Shown here: positions 24,264-32,374 of the stretch, piece after piece
Position numbering within the stretch: the stretch's first letter is position 1
Layout: each line of letters starts with the position of its first letter
NCBI GenBank assembly: GCA_964512045.1
Contig: CAZEJK010000012.1
Span: forward strand, 1-47,464
Reading direction: 5' to 3'
Source: CAZEJK01 sp964512045
GTDB lineage: Bacteria; Acidobacteriota; Thermoanaerobaculia; Thermoanaerobaculales; Sulfomarinibacteraceae
DNA length: 47,464 bases
Made by a program: the position numbers and the translations under genes
The notes under the pieces: model-generated
The model's database searches: none
Told to the model about the DNA's origin: nothing
What the model saw: only the letters and a program-made list of their open reading frames with translations

Positions 24264-25013
24264 CTATCCGATCGCCAGCCGGATTGCCATTGCAACGATC
24301 GCCACCGCAAAAACAGCTCGGATCACACGTTCACCCTTGCTCACAGCCAGCCGGACCGCAACCCATGCACCGGCCGCATTACCAACCGCCAGCACGAGGC
24401 CGGCAATCCACTGAACGTTTCCGTTGATCGCGAAGACGATCAGCGAGGGAACCATGTAGCACCCGATGATGAAGACCTTGTGCATGTTCACACGGACCAG
24501 ATCCAGCAGCAACAGACCCTGCAGCGAGGCGATGATCAGGAACCCGACCCCGGCCTGGATGAAACCACCGTAGAACCCGATGGCGAGCATCGTCAGGTGC
24601 GCGAGGGCCGGGTGTGACCTCTCTTTGTCGCTCCCGTCAGTGGATGTCCGTCGTCCTCGCAGCGTATGGATCATCACCAGCACCATGACCACCGCCAGCA
24701 GCCTCTTGAACCAGAGTGGGTCGAACTGAACGGCCACGATCGCGCCGGCCACCGCACCCGGGAACGTGCAGAGGGCCAGCGTACTGCTCCGCCGAACGTC
24801 GGAAAACCCCTTTCGCCGAAACTCGTCCACTGCGATGATGTTCTGGATCAGCAGTGCGATCCGGTTTGTTCCGTTGGCCGTGGCTGGGGTCATGCCAAGA
24901 AATATCATCACCGGCATCGTCAGCAGAGAGCCGCCGCCCGCCATGACGTTCACGAAGCCCGCGACGCCGCCGGCCCCGGCCAGTACAACCAGCTGCCACC
25001 ACTCCATGCCCAC
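24264..25013 (-). CDS. TauE/SafE family membrane permease
   Basis: This 249-residue inner-membrane protein has about eight hydrophobic segments and the typical N-terminal signature GGVAGFVNVMAGGGSLLTMP and FLGMTPATANGTNR. A second-half repeat reads IGFYGGFIQAGVGFLIIASL. The family carries out anion or sulfur-compound transport (sulfite, sulfoacetate, taurine-related). The start is set at the GTG at 25013 because GGAGG lies six bases upstream; the ATG at 25007 is the alternative. It is divergent from the CysQ-like gene 116 bp away, whose product is also tied to sulfur metabolism, which makes a sulfur-linked substrate attractive but unproven. Confidence 0.85.
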   Translation of the reverse strand: MGMEWWQLVVLAGAGGVAGFVNVMAGGGSLLTMPVMIFLGMTPATANGTNRIALLIQNIIAVDEFRRKGFSDVRRSSTLALCTFPGAVAGAIVAVQFDPLWFKRLLAVVMVLVMIHTLRGRRTSTDGSDKERSHPALAHLTMLAIGFYGGFIQAGVGFLIIASLQGLLLLDLVRVNMHKVFIIGCYMVPSLIVFAINGNVQWIAGLVLAVGNAAGAWVAVRLAVSKGERVIRAVFAVAIVAMAIRLAIG

Positions 25014-25077
25014 CAGGTTCCTCCAGCTCACCGCGTCGCTCTGCGCCGCCATGCGCACGATACCGCAGCTGTGGCTT

Positions 25078-25108
25078 TTGGCAGAGCGCTCGACCCCGCA
25101 TGTACAAT
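25078..25108 (+). promoter_or_regulatory. Promoter of the CysQ-like gene
   Basis: TTGGCA (25078-25083) and TACAAT (25103-25108) are separated by 19 bp. The predicted start leaves a leader of about 14 nt containing AAGGAGG (25118-25124). Confidence 0.55.
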
Positions 25109-25128
25109 CCGCAGCTGAAGGAGGGCGC

Positions 25129-26121
25129 ATGGAATCGATGAACAGGGAGCTCGAGATCGCCGCGCGAGCGGTGGAGTCCGCGTGCCGCGTCGGTATGAGG
25201 GTGCAGCACCGACTGGCCGACACCGAGACCGTTATCAAACAGGATCGCTCGCCGGTGACCCTCGCCGACTTCGCGATCCAGGCGGTGATCAGCCGGCACC
25301 TCGCCGAGCAGCTCCCCGAGGTCCCCCTGGTCGCCGAGGAGTCTGCGGACGCTCTCCGCACTGCGCAAGGCTCCGAGCTCCTCGACCGAGTCGTCGACGA
25401 GGTCCAGAGAGCCCTGCCGACATGCCAGCGGCCAGAGGTCGTGGAAGCGATCGATCGTGGCAACCATCCGGGCGGTTCATCCGGACGGTTCTGGACCCTG
25501 GACCCGATCGATGGAACCAAGGGTTTTCTGCGCGGGGGACAGTATGCGGTCGCTCTCGCCCTGATAGAAGACGGCGCCGTGGTGCTCGGCGTTCTCGGTT
25601 GCCCGAACCTGGCGGCGGACACGACCGAAGCACGTCTCGGGCTCGGTGCTCTGCTGACAGCCGTGCGCGGAAAAGGGACCCACACCATCTCCCTTGCCGG
25701 CGGTCCCGCCGAGCCCGTTGGCGTCGACACCGTCTCAGATCCCGCCCAGGCCGTGTTCTGTGAGTCCGTCGAGCGTGCTCACTCGTCCCACGCCGCCCAC
25801 GCCCGGATCGCCCAGGAGATGGGCGTCACCTGCCCGCCGTGCCGGATCGACAGTCAGTGCAAGTACGCAGCCGTAGCACGAGGCCAGGCATCCATCTACC
25901 TGAGGCTACCGACCCGGCCGGAATATCAGGAGAAGATCTGGGACCACGCCGCAGGATCGATCGTGATCGAGGAAGCGGGCGGTCGCGTCACCGACATCGT
26001 CGGCGCCCCGCTGGACTTCTCCCTCGGACACACACTGGCCAACAACCGAGGGGTGATCGTCACCAACGGGCGTCTCCATGACACGGTCCTGACGGCCGTG
26101 GCAAAGGTGCTCGACGCGTAG
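25129..26121 (+). CDS. 3'(2'),5'-bisphosphate nucleotidase / inositol monophosphatase family
   Basis: The 330-residue enzyme belongs to the Li+-sensitive, Mg2+-dependent phosphatase family. The metal sites are visible: the acidic pair in VAEESADA, the core LDPIDGTKGFLRGGQYAVALALI and the C-terminal KIWDHAAGSIVIEEAGG. The WTLDPIDGTKGF wording is typical of HAL2/CysQ proteins, which hydrolyse the sulfate-assimilation by-product PAP to AMP. Residues CPPCRIDSQCKYAAVARGQA form the family's middle region. The ATG at 25129 follows AAGGAGG at four bases; ATG 25138 is possible. It faces the TauE/SafE gene across a shared promoter region. Confidence 0.88.
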   Translation: MESMNRELEIAARAVESACRVGMRVQHRLADTETVIKQDRSPVTLADFAIQAVISRHLAEQLPEVPLVAEESADALRTAQGSELLDRVVDEVQRALPTCQRPEVVEAIDRGNHPGGSSGRFWTLDPIDGTKGFLRGGQYAVALALIEDGAVVLGVLGCPNLAADTTEARLGLGALLTAVRGKGTHTISLAGGPAEPVGVDTVSDPAQAVFCESVERAHSSHAAHARIAQEMGVTCPPCRIDSQCKYAAVARGQASIYLRLPTRPEYQEKIWDHAAGSIVIEEAGGRVTDIVGAPLDFSLGHTLANNRGVIVTNGRLHDTVLTAVAKVLDA

Positions 26122-26280
26122 GGAGGCACACCGCGAGGACACCACCGCGTGCGCGCGCAATGGCGACAGCGCGCCTGTCCGTCACAGCTCAATGCTACCG
26201 TGGATGAGAGCCCAGGCAATGCTCCGGGCGTGCCGGTCCCATGGCCGTGCCGCTCTCAGCAATCCGGAGCTGGCGGTGAG

Positions 26281-26420
26281 CCCCCACCCACCCAGTCTCA
26301 CTCGCAGGAGCGACAACGTCACAGCCCGGCTCCGGTCCTGGCCCCGGATCCGACCCCGGTCCCGCGAGCCGGCCCCCGGCGATACTGTCTCGCTCATTCG
26401 AAGATGTCGGGTCTCGAGTT
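26281..26420 (-). repeat. Dispersed intergenic repeat, copy B (inverted)
   Basis: Read on the minus strand it matches copy A closely: CAACTCGAGACCCGACATCT plus TCGAA, a CCGG-rich centre, then GTCGCTCCTGCGAGTGAGAC plus TGGGTGGGTGGGGG. It fills most of the 313-bp gap between the CysQ-like and amidase genes. Its left end stops 2 bp from the putative -10 of the amidase gene, so the repeat supplies the sequence where a -35 would be. Confidence 0.75.
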
Positions 26421-26422
26421 GC

Positions 26423-26428
26423 TACAGT
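26423..26428 (+). promoter_or_regulatory. Putative -10 element, leaderless amidase message
   Basis: TACAGT is followed by GGTGTC and the ATG at 26435 (6-nt gap). No Shine-Dalgarno sequence is present. Confidence 0.5.
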
Positions 26429-26434
26429 GGTGTC

Positions 26435-27241
26435 ATGGCGTCGATGCAGATCGCTGGACTGCAGCTCGAGATCGCTTGGGAGTCACCTCAGGTCAACCAC
26501 GAGCACGCCCGTACGCTGGCCGAGCGCTCGGCCGCCGCCGGGGCCGAGATGGTCGTGCTTCCGGAGATGTTCGCCACCGGCTTCACGATGAACAGCGAGC
26601 TCGCCGCTCGGCACGCCGAGGCCACGCGGGCATGCATGCGATCGATGGCCCGGGACCTTGAGCTCTGGGTCCTGGCAGGTCTCGTGGAGGAAGAGAACGG
26701 TCAGCGGTTCAACCGTGCCGTGCTGTGGGATCCTTCGGGCGAGGTCCGGCTGCGACACAGCAAGCTCCACCCGTTCACGCTGGTTGGCGAGGAGCGCTCG
26801 TACGCCGCTGGCGACGCGCTGGTATCGTCTGAGGTCCACGGTGTCCGGATCACGGCGCTCGTGTGCTACGACCTGCGATTCCCCGAGCTGTTCCGCATCA
26901 CCGCCGAATCTACCGATCTGTTCGTCGTCATCGCCAACTGGCCGAGGAGCCGCCGTGACCCCTGGCTCGCGCTCCTGCGGGCGCGCGCTATCGACAGCCA
27001 GGCGTATGTCCTCGGTGTCAACCGCATCGGCAAGGACGCCAACGGAGTGGAGCACTGCGGAGACAGCGTGCTCCTCGATCCACTCGGTCGGACGATCACG
27101 ACCCTGTGCAACCAGGAGGGGTTCATCCCAGGTGCCGTCGACTCTGAGCTGGTCCGGTCGGTTCGCCAGCGGTACCCGTTCCTGACCGATCGCAGGCCCA
27201 ACCTGTACCGGCAGCTCACCGACACCCGGCGCCACACGTGA
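26435..27241 (+). CDS. Carbon-nitrogen hydrolase, omega-amidase (YafV/Nit2)-like
   Basis: This 268-residue nitrilase-superfamily amidase has all three catalytic residues: Glu in VVLPEMFATGFTM, Lys in RHSKLHPFT and Cys in LVCYDLRFPELFR. The MFATGF and YDLRFPELFR wording is characteristic of omega-amidases, which hydrolyse alpha-ketoglutaramate or alpha-ketosuccinamate to the keto acids and, in methionine salvage, complete transamination of KMTB. The ATG at 26435 is preferred over upstream in-frame codons because these lie inside the dispersed repeat. A TANNNT box ends 6 nt before it. Its stop overlaps the GTGAGGGAGG ribosome region of the nucleotidase gene, so the pair forms an operon. Confidence 0.88.
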   Translation: MASMQIAGLQLEIAWESPQVNHEHARTLAERSAAAGAEMVVLPEMFATGFTMNSELAARHAEATRACMRSMARDLELWVLAGLVEEENGQRFNRAVLWDPSGEVRLRHSKLHPFTLVGEERSYAAGDALVSSEVHGVRITALVCYDLRFPELFRITAESTDLFVVIANWPRSRRDPWLALLRARAIDSQAYVLGVNRIGKDANGVEHCGDSVLLDPLGRTITTLCNQEGFIPGAVDSELVRSVRQRYPFLTDRRPNLYRQLTDTRRHT

Positions 27242-27258
27242 GGGAGGCGAAGACGGCA

Positions 27259-28725
27259 ATGTCAGCACCACCGATCGACATGGATGCGCCGCGGACCCGA
27301 CGCCTGTTTGCCAACCGGACTCTCAATCTCCGGTCGATCTCGGCAATCGGCTACGACATGGACTACACCCTGATCCACTATCGCTTCGAGGAGTGGGAAG
27401 GGGCTGCCTACGCCTACATCCGCTCGGTCCTGGCCGAGGACGGCTGGCCCGTCGCAGACCTCACGTTCGACCCGGAGCGCGTCATCCGAGGCCTCATCAT
27501 CGACTCTGAGCTCGGCAACATCGTCAAGGCCAACAGGTTCGGCTACGTGGTACGGGCATTTCACGGGACCCGTCAGCTCCCGTTCGAGGAGCAGCGCACG
27601 GCGTACACCCGGACCATGGTGGACCTCGCTGACGATCGCTGGCGGTTCCTCAACACGCTGTTTACCCTCTCCGAAGGCTGCCTGTTCCAGCAGCTGGTGG
27701 ACCTGTACGACGAGCACGAGCTCCCCGGGGTGACAAGCTACAGAGACCTGCACCGCCGGATCCGCTCGTGTCTCGACCGCGCTCACGTCGAAGGACGGCT
27801 CAAGGCCGAGATCGTGTCCAGGCCAGACTGCTTCGTCGAGCGCGACCCAGAGGCCGCGGTGGCTCTTCTCGATCAACGCCGAGCCGGCAAACGGCTGATG
27901 ATGATCACCAATGCAGAGTGGCCATACGTAGCTGCGATGATGCAGTTCGCCTACGACCCGTACCTCCCCAAGAGCACGACGTGGCGCGATCTCTTCGAGC
28001 TGGTCCTGGTGCAGGCGCGCAAACCAACGTTCTTCTCGGCGTCGATGCCGCTGTTCGAGGTCGTCAGTGACGACGGGCTCGTGCGGCCAGTGGCCGGTGG
28101 CATCCCCCGGCCTGGCGCTTACGTCGGCGGAGATGCCACTCAGGTCGAGGAGTATCTCAAGCTCTCCGGAGACGCGATCCTGTATGTCGGCGATCACGTT
28201 TGGGCCGACGTCCGGGTTTCCAAGAGCTTGCTGCGCTGGCGGACGGCCCTGATCCTGCGTGAGCTGGAGGCGGAGCTGCTGGCACTGGAAGGCTGGCGTA
28301 GCGACGAGCACGAGCTCGTTCAACTCATGGCGGCCAAGGAGCAGCTGGAGAACCGGTCGTGTCAGCTCAGGCTACGGCGCAGCCGCGCCGATCACGGAGA
28401 GGACGGTACCGACCTCGGCGAGCTGGCCGGCGAGCTCGAGGCGCTCCGCACCGAGATCGAGCGCGTGGACCAGCAGGTGGCGCCCCTGGCCCGAGCCGCC
28501 TCGGAGATCGGCAACCCGTACTGGGGACCACTGATGCGCTCCGGAAACGACAAGAGCCACCTGGCCAGACAGCTGGAACGCTCCGCTGACGTGTACACAT
28601 CGCGGGTGTCGAACTGGCTCTGGGCAACCCCCTTCGCCTACCTTCGCTCCAGCCGTGGCTCCCTACCCCACGACCCGCCGACGAGCCACGCAGCAGACCC
28701 GTCCCCTCGTCCAGGAGAACGGTAG
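27259..28725 (+). CDS. HAD-IG family 5'-nucleotidase (cytosolic purine nucleotidase type)
   Basis: This 488-residue protein of the HAD superfamily (subfamily IG) is related to cytosolic 5'-nucleotidase II, which dephosphorylates IMP/GMP. The nucleophile motif is IGYDMDYTL with Asp33 and Asp35. Motif II lies in RLMMITNAEW, and the DGDH-like acidic motif in ILYVGDHVWADV (about 307-318). A helical region (SDEHELVQLMAAKEQLE to DQQVAPLARAA) carries coiled-coil heptads near the C-terminus, and the last 25 residues look disordered. The ATG at 27259 has GGGAGG eleven bases upstream, slightly long; the GTG at 27238 is an alternative start. It could act with the nucleoside phosphorylase in purine turnover. 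Confidence 0.88.
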   Translation: MSAPPIDMDAPRTRRLFANRTLNLRSISAIGYDMDYTLIHYRFEEWEGAAYAYIRSVLAEDGWPVADLTFDPERVIRGLIIDSELGNIVKANRFGYVVRAFHGTRQLPFEEQRTAYTRTMVDLADDRWRFLNTLFTLSEGCLFQQLVDLYDEHELPGVTSYRDLHRRIRSCLDRAHVEGRLKAEIVSRPDCFVERDPEAAVALLDQRRAGKRLMMITNAEWPYVAAMMQFAYDPYLPKSTTWRDLFELVLVQARKPTFFSASMPLFEVVSDDGLVRPVAGGIPRPGAYVGGDATQVEEYLKLSGDAILYVGDHVWADVRVSKSLLRWRTALILRELEAELLALEGWRSDEHELVQLMAAKEQLENRSCQLRLRRSRADHGEDGTDLGELAGELEALRTEIERVDQQVAPLARAASEIGNPYWGPLMRSGNDKSHLARQLERSADVYTSRVSNWLWATPFAYLRSSRGSLPHDPPTSHAADPSPRPGER

Positions 28726-28796
28726 CCGCGGCCGCGCCCACCGGCGCGTGCTCTGTCAGCACGAAGGCCTGCATCCCGGGCCGCAACGGACTTCGC

Positions 28797-28802
28797 TATC
28801 AT
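28797..28802 (+). promoter_or_regulatory. Putative -10 element, leaderless GGDEF gene message
   Basis: TATCAT is followed by GCTCACC and the ATG at 28810 (7-nt gap). There is no Shine-Dalgarno sequence, and the ATG at 28801 lies inside the box itself. Confidence 0.5.
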
Positions 28803-28809
28803 GCTCACC

Positions 28810-29823
28810 ATGGTCACAGAGCAGCAGCCACTTACGACCCGGTCGTTGCTGCCCCCGGAAGTGCTCGATCGGCTCCGTGGGCTCGGAAGCGCCGAGGCGT
28901 TGGAGGCCGGCCACACCATCTTCGAGCGCGGCGACCGAGGCGGCAGCATGTACGTCATCGAGTCCGGCGAGGTCGAGCTGTACTTCGAACGGGAGCGGAC
29001 CATCAAGAGGCTTTTTCCTGGAGAGCTGTTCGGCGAGCTCGCGTTGATCACCGGCGACCACCTCAGAACTGCCACGGCGCGCGCCGCCACCGATGTCACG
29101 CTCCGAGCCATCGACCAAGCCGCGTTCGCAACGCTACTCGCCCAGCATCCAGAGGCCTCGGTCAACCTCCTGCGATCCAGCTGCGCCTATCTTCTGGCCT
29201 CGGAGCAAGAGCTGCTCGACGATCTCCGCCGGCGCAACCGTGAGCTCGAGCAAGCCCTCGACTACCTGCGACGTACCAAGGAGGATCTCGACACCACCGA
29301 GGTACTTGCGCGGACCGACGAGCTTACCGGCCTGTACAACAAGCGGTGCCTGAACCATCAGAGCGGGCCTCTCATGGAGAGGGCTACCGTGACCCTCAGC
29401 GGGCTGGCACTGATCCTGGTCGACCTCGATCGGTTCAAGAGTATCAACGACAGTCTCGGTCATGCCGTCGGAGATCGCGTGCTCAGGGAGTTCGCCCGAC
29501 TCGTGCGCAGTGTCATCCGCCAGACAGATCTACCGTTCAGGATCGGCGGCGATGAGTTCGCCCTCGTGCTGAGCGACATCGACCCAACCGCGGCGAAGAG
29601 CACTGCCAGCCGGCTCCTACGCGCAGTGCACCGGACTCCGATCGAGGTCGGTGGCCAGGCCCTGGTGCTGACCTGCAGCATCGGCGGCACACTGATGTGC
29701 CCAGGGGAGAGCTGGGAAGACCTGTTCGAGCGTGCGGACCAGAGCCTCTATCTCGCCAAGCGCTCCGGGCGCGACCAGATGGCCTGGGATCAGTCGATCC
29801 TCCTGCGTGGCGACCAGCTCTGA
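28810..29823 (+). CDS. Cyclic-nucleotide-binding domain / GGDEF diguanylate cyclase
   Basis: This is a 337-residue soluble signalling protein. Residues about 10-125 form a cNMP-binding (CRP-like) beta barrel with GDRGGSMYVIESGEVEL and the phosphate-binding-cassette region LFPGELFGELALITGDHLRTATA. A helical coiled linker at about 130-160 (ELLDDLRRRNRELEQALDYL) leads to the GGDEF domain. The active site reads RIGGDEFALVL and an inhibitory RxxD site (RQTD) lies just ahead, so it should be an active, product-inhibited c-di-GMP synthase. DELTGLYNKRCL is the usual domain start. No HTH or membrane segment is present. Binding of cAMP or cGMP probably gates the cyclase. Confidence 0.92.
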   Translation: MVTEQQPLTTRSLLPPEVLDRLRGLGSAEALEAGHTIFERGDRGGSMYVIESGEVELYFERERTIKRLFPGELFGELALITGDHLRTATARAATDVTLRAIDQAAFATLLAQHPEASVNLLRSSCAYLLASEQELLDDLRRRNRELEQALDYLRRTKEDLDTTEVLARTDELTGLYNKRCLNHQSGPLMERATVTLSGLALILVDLDRFKSINDSLGHAVGDRVLREFARLVRSVIRQTDLPFRIGGDEFALVLSDIDPTAAKSTASRLLRAVHRTPIEVGGQALVLTCSIGGTLMCPGESWEDLFERADQSLYLAKRSGRDQMAWDQSILLRGDQL

Positions 29824-29840
29824 GGCGGCCGAGTGCTGCA

Positions 29841-29863
29841 GCCGGCCCAGCCAATGGGCCGGC
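29841..29863 (+). terminator. GC-rich hairpin between the GGDEF and HAD genes
   Basis: Perfect 9-bp arms GCCGGCCCA and TGGGCCGGC enclose GCCAA, 17 bp after the GGDEF stop. There is no T-tract. It also covers the place where a -35 for the next gene would lie, so it may act as an operator instead. Confidence 0.55.
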
Positions 29864-29869
29864 ACCAGC

Positions 29870-29875
29870 TACACT
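29870..29875 (+). promoter_or_regulatory. Putative -10 element, leaderless HAD phosphatase message
   Basis: TACACT is followed by ACGAGC and the ATG at 29882 (6-nt gap), with no Shine-Dalgarno sequence. Confidence 0.5.
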
Positions 29876-29881
29876 ACGAGC

Positions 29882-30742
29882 ATGATCGAACCACTCCTTC
29901 TCTGCTGCGACCTCGATCGCACGGTCCTGCCCAACGGTCCACAACCGGAGTCGCCGGCTGCCCGGCCGGCGTTCCGTGAGCTGGCGAAGACCCGCGAGCT
30001 TCGGCTCGTGTACGTGACCGGACGGTCCGAACGCCTTCTTGACGAGGCAATCGAGCAGTGGCAGATCCCTCTGCCCACCCTTGCCGTCGGAGATGTGGGT
30101 ACGACCATTTTCGAACGCGACGGGCCAACATGGCGAACGATGCAGCGCTGGTGGGACGAGATTGCCCCGGCATGGCGCGGACTGGAGGCTGCGGATCTCG
30201 CCGAGCGTCTCGGCAAGATCTCAGGGCTCGAGCTGCAGGAGCCCGAGCGCCAGAACCGGTTCAAGCTGAGCTACTACGCCCCCTCGAATCTCGATGCGGA
30301 GTCGCTGTGTCACGACATCAGCGGGCAGCTCGGAGCGATGAACGTACGCGCCAGCGTCATCTGGTCAGTGGACGAGACGAACGACATCGGCCTTGTGGAT
30401 GTGCTGCCCGAGTCCGCCACCAAGCTCCACGCGGTCCGTTTCGTTGGCAACCACCTGGGGATCGACGAGAGCCGAACTGTGTTCGCTGGCGACAGCGGCA
30501 ACGATCTCCCAGCCCTGACCAGCGGTCTGAACGCCGTGCTGGTGGCCAACGCCACACCCCAGGTCCGTCATCAGGCGATCAACGCCGTCACTGCACGCGG
30601 CTTCCGCGACCGGCTGTATGTCGCCAAGGGGGCTTTCGGCTTGAACGGGAACTACGTGGCCGGGGTCCTCGAAGGGCTGGCGCACTTCCTCCCGGAGACC
30701 GAGCCCAGTATCGAAAACGCGCTCCGTGCGGCGAGGGCGTGA
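29882..30742 (+). CDS. HAD-IIB sugar-phosphate phosphatase (sucrose-6-phosphatase-like)
   Basis: The 286-residue HAD phosphatase has nucleophile motif CCDLDRTVLPNG (Asp at about residues 10 and 12), motif II in YVTGRSERLL, the Lys in ESATKLHAVRFV and the acidic motif FAGDSGNDLPALT. The LDRTVLPNG wording and the C2B-type cap (ISGLELQEPERQNRFKLSYY) resemble sucrose-6-phosphate and related sugar-phosphate phosphatases used for compatible solutes such as sucrose, glucosylglycerate or mannosylglycerate. No matching synthase is present in the window, so the sugar is unknown. The ATG at 29882 is set by the start of the beta strand and the TANNNT box. Confidence 0.82.
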   Translation: MIEPLLLCCDLDRTVLPNGPQPESPAARPAFRELAKTRELRLVYVTGRSERLLDEAIEQWQIPLPTLAVGDVGTTIFERDGPTWRTMQRWWDEIAPAWRGLEAADLAERLGKISGLELQEPERQNRFKLSYYAPSNLDAESLCHDISGQLGAMNVRASVIWSVDETNDIGLVDVLPESATKLHAVRFVGNHLGIDESRTVFAGDSGNDLPALTSGLNAVLVANATPQVRHQAINAVTARGFRDRLYVAKGAFGLNGNYVAGVLEGLAHFLPETEPSIENALRAARA

Positions 30743-30777
30743 GCTCGACATCATGCCCAACGGCACCGCCGGAGACC

Positions 30778-30909
30778 GCGGGCCGGGCTCCGGCAGCCAG
30801 TGCCGGGGCCAGAGCCATTGCCCAGTGCTGTGCTTGCCCCGGCGGAGTCACGGTCCGATTCGCGGCGGATGCCTCGAGCTCTCGAAGATGTCGGACCTTG
30901 AGCTGCCAA
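30778..30909 (-). repeat. Dispersed intergenic repeat, copy D (inverted, left part)
   Basis: On the minus strand TTGGCAGCTCAAGGTCCGAC plus ATCTTCGAGAGCTCGAGGCA matches the left module of copy A with few differences. A GC-rich stretch follows with only loose similarity; the right module is missing or decayed. It fills the 182-bp gap between the HAD phosphatase and the convergent secreted-protein gene. Confidence 0.65.
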
Positions 30910-30924
30910 CACGCGCTGCGATCG

Positions 30925-31788
30925 CTACCGGCGACCTCCGGACTGCATCCGCGTACCGGGGAACGCCGGCCGAGCATCCCGCGAAGGTTGCCGATCGGGA
31001 AAGCCACCCTTCAGCTCACCGAGAGTGATCGTCGGCCCGACGTGTCCTGGCGGCGTCGGTACAGGCGTCGGCACTCGACCTCCACCAGCCCGCCAGATCG
31101 CGCGCGCCATGCTGCTGAGATCCGTCATGGCATGGGAGAGCGAGACTGCCACCACACCAAACGCGACGGAGCGATCATCCAGCTGGCGCCAGCTTCGCAG
31201 CACGCCGGTGCGGTAGAACTCGTCACCAACAAACGGATAGAGCCGGCCGCTCCGGGCAAGGGCACCGTCCACGAAGGCTCGCACCTGCCCGTGCTCCCTC
31301 GCCTCCTCCCACCCGTAGTGCACGAGGCGGATCCGCGGCAGGGCCGCATCCGCGTACTGCTGATACTGGTGCGAGTATGAGGGCTCCCGTGGATCATCGT
31401 GACGCACCGCGAGCGGATCGTTGGCGTCCACCACCCGCACGGCCAGAACACCGAGCTCCTCGACCAGATCGGCGAGCACCATCGGCTCTTGCAAACCGTG
31501 CCGACAGCGCATGTACTGACCCTCCAACGCCTCGGCCAGCCGGCCCGGCGGGCCGGCACGCAACGACGGCGGCGACGACAGCCCTCTCCGGATGCCAGAG
31601 TCGTACCGCCGGTGGTTGGCTCGCACCTGTCGTGCCAGATCCTCGGGGAAGAAGTCGACCGCCCGCCACGCCACGTGACGGGTTGTCTCCGGGCTCCAAC
31701 CGGTGCATACCGTCAGCGCCAACAGCGCAACCGCAGCCCGCCAGCACGGACCTGACACCGCTGGCGGTTTGCGCCCGAGCTGTCTCAC
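30925..31788 (-). CDS. Secreted protein of unknown function, possible zinc phospholipase C-like fold
   Basis: The 287-residue product starts with an N-terminal signal-like hydrophobic segment (AAVALLALTVCTGWS). After the likely cleavage point the mature chain opens with GWSPETTRHVAWRAVDFFPE, and later has HQYQQYADAALPRI and SLSHAMTDLSS. A Trp followed by a His near the mature N-terminus, and a later His-x3-Asp in a helix, recall the zinc-dependent phospholipase C / S1-P1 nuclease fold. The full ligand set is not convincing. The C-terminal 60 residues are low-complexity and run close to repeat D. The GTG start overlaps the TlpA gene as GTGA, so the two are coupled. Confidence 0.6.
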   Translation of the reverse strand: MRQLGRKPPAVSGPCWRAAVALLALTVCTGWSPETTRHVAWRAVDFFPEDLARQVRANHRRYDSGIRRGLSSPPSLRAGPPGRLAEALEGQYMRCRHGLQEPMVLADLVEELGVLAVRVVDANDPLAVRHDDPREPSYSHQYQQYADAALPRIRLVHYGWEEAREHGQVRAFVDGALARSGRLYPFVGDEFYRTGVLRSWRQLDDRSVAFGVVAVSLSHAMTDLSSMARAIWRAGGGRVPTPVPTPPGHVGPTITLGELKGGFPDRQPSRDARPAFPGTRMQSGGRR

Positions 31789-32285
31789 CCCTCCGCGTCC
31801 TCATCGGAGAGCATCCGTAAGACCCGCTCCCGGATGTCGTCGTCGGCCTTCGGATGGTACCCGGCGTACACCTGAGCCACCTCTCCATCCGGTCCAACCA
31901 GGACGGTCGTCGGCAGGCTGGTAATGCCGAGAGCCGCCGTGGCCTGCGGGTCAATCGTGTACACGGGGACCGTCAGACCGGTGCTCTTCAAGAACTGTGA
32001 GGCAGCAGCCCGCGTCCGGTCCATGTTCACCGTGACCAGCACCATGCCGTCATCGCCGAGATCCTCGTGCAGCTTCTGCAGCTCGGGCATCTCGACCCGG
32101 CACGGACCGCACCAGCTCGCCCAGAAGTTGACAACCACAGGTTGTCCCCGGAGGTCGTGCATCGTGACCTGACTGGACCCATCGAACGAGGTCAGCGTCA
32201 GGTTCGGAAACGGTGGTGGTTGCTCGTCGGCCGCTCCGGGGAGCGCCGCGGTCGCCATCGCCAGAAGGAGAATCAGAATCCGCAT
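31785..32285 (-). CDS. TlpA-like thiol:disulfide oxidoreductase
   Basis: This 166-residue periplasmic thioredoxin-fold protein has a signal peptide (RILILLLAMATAALPGAAD). The active site reads FWASWCGPCRVEMPEL, and the cis-Pro region is LGITSLPTTVLVGPDG. It would reduce or oxidise disulfides of exported proteins, for instance in cytochrome c maturation. The ATG at 32285 is favoured over the one at 32294 because it directly precedes the signal peptide and a TATCAT box ends 7 nt before it. The gene overlaps the secreted-protein gene downstream, whose product may be its target or simply share its compartment. Confidence 0.9.
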   Translation of the reverse strand: MRILILLLAMATAALPGAADEQPPPFPNLTLTSFDGSSQVTMHDLRGQPVVVNFWASWCGPCRVEMPELQKLHEDLGDDGMVLVTVNMDRTRAAASQFLKSTGLTVPVYTIDPQATAALGITSLPTTVLVGPDGEVAQVYAGYHPKADDDIRERVLRMLSDEDAEG

Positions 32286-32292
32286 GCGCGTC

Positions 32293-32298
32293 ATGATA
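32293..32298 (-). promoter_or_regulatory. Putative -10 element, leaderless TlpA message
   Basis: TATCAT on the minus strand, then GACGCGC, then the ATG at 32285. The 7-nt gap and lack of a Shine-Dalgarno sequence match the pattern of seven other genes here. Confidence 0.5.
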
Positions 32299-32374
32299 CG
32301 AGAACGCCCACGTGTGAACAACGGCTCAGAGGAGAGATTTCACCCCCATCTGACACAGACACCGCATGAGAAAC

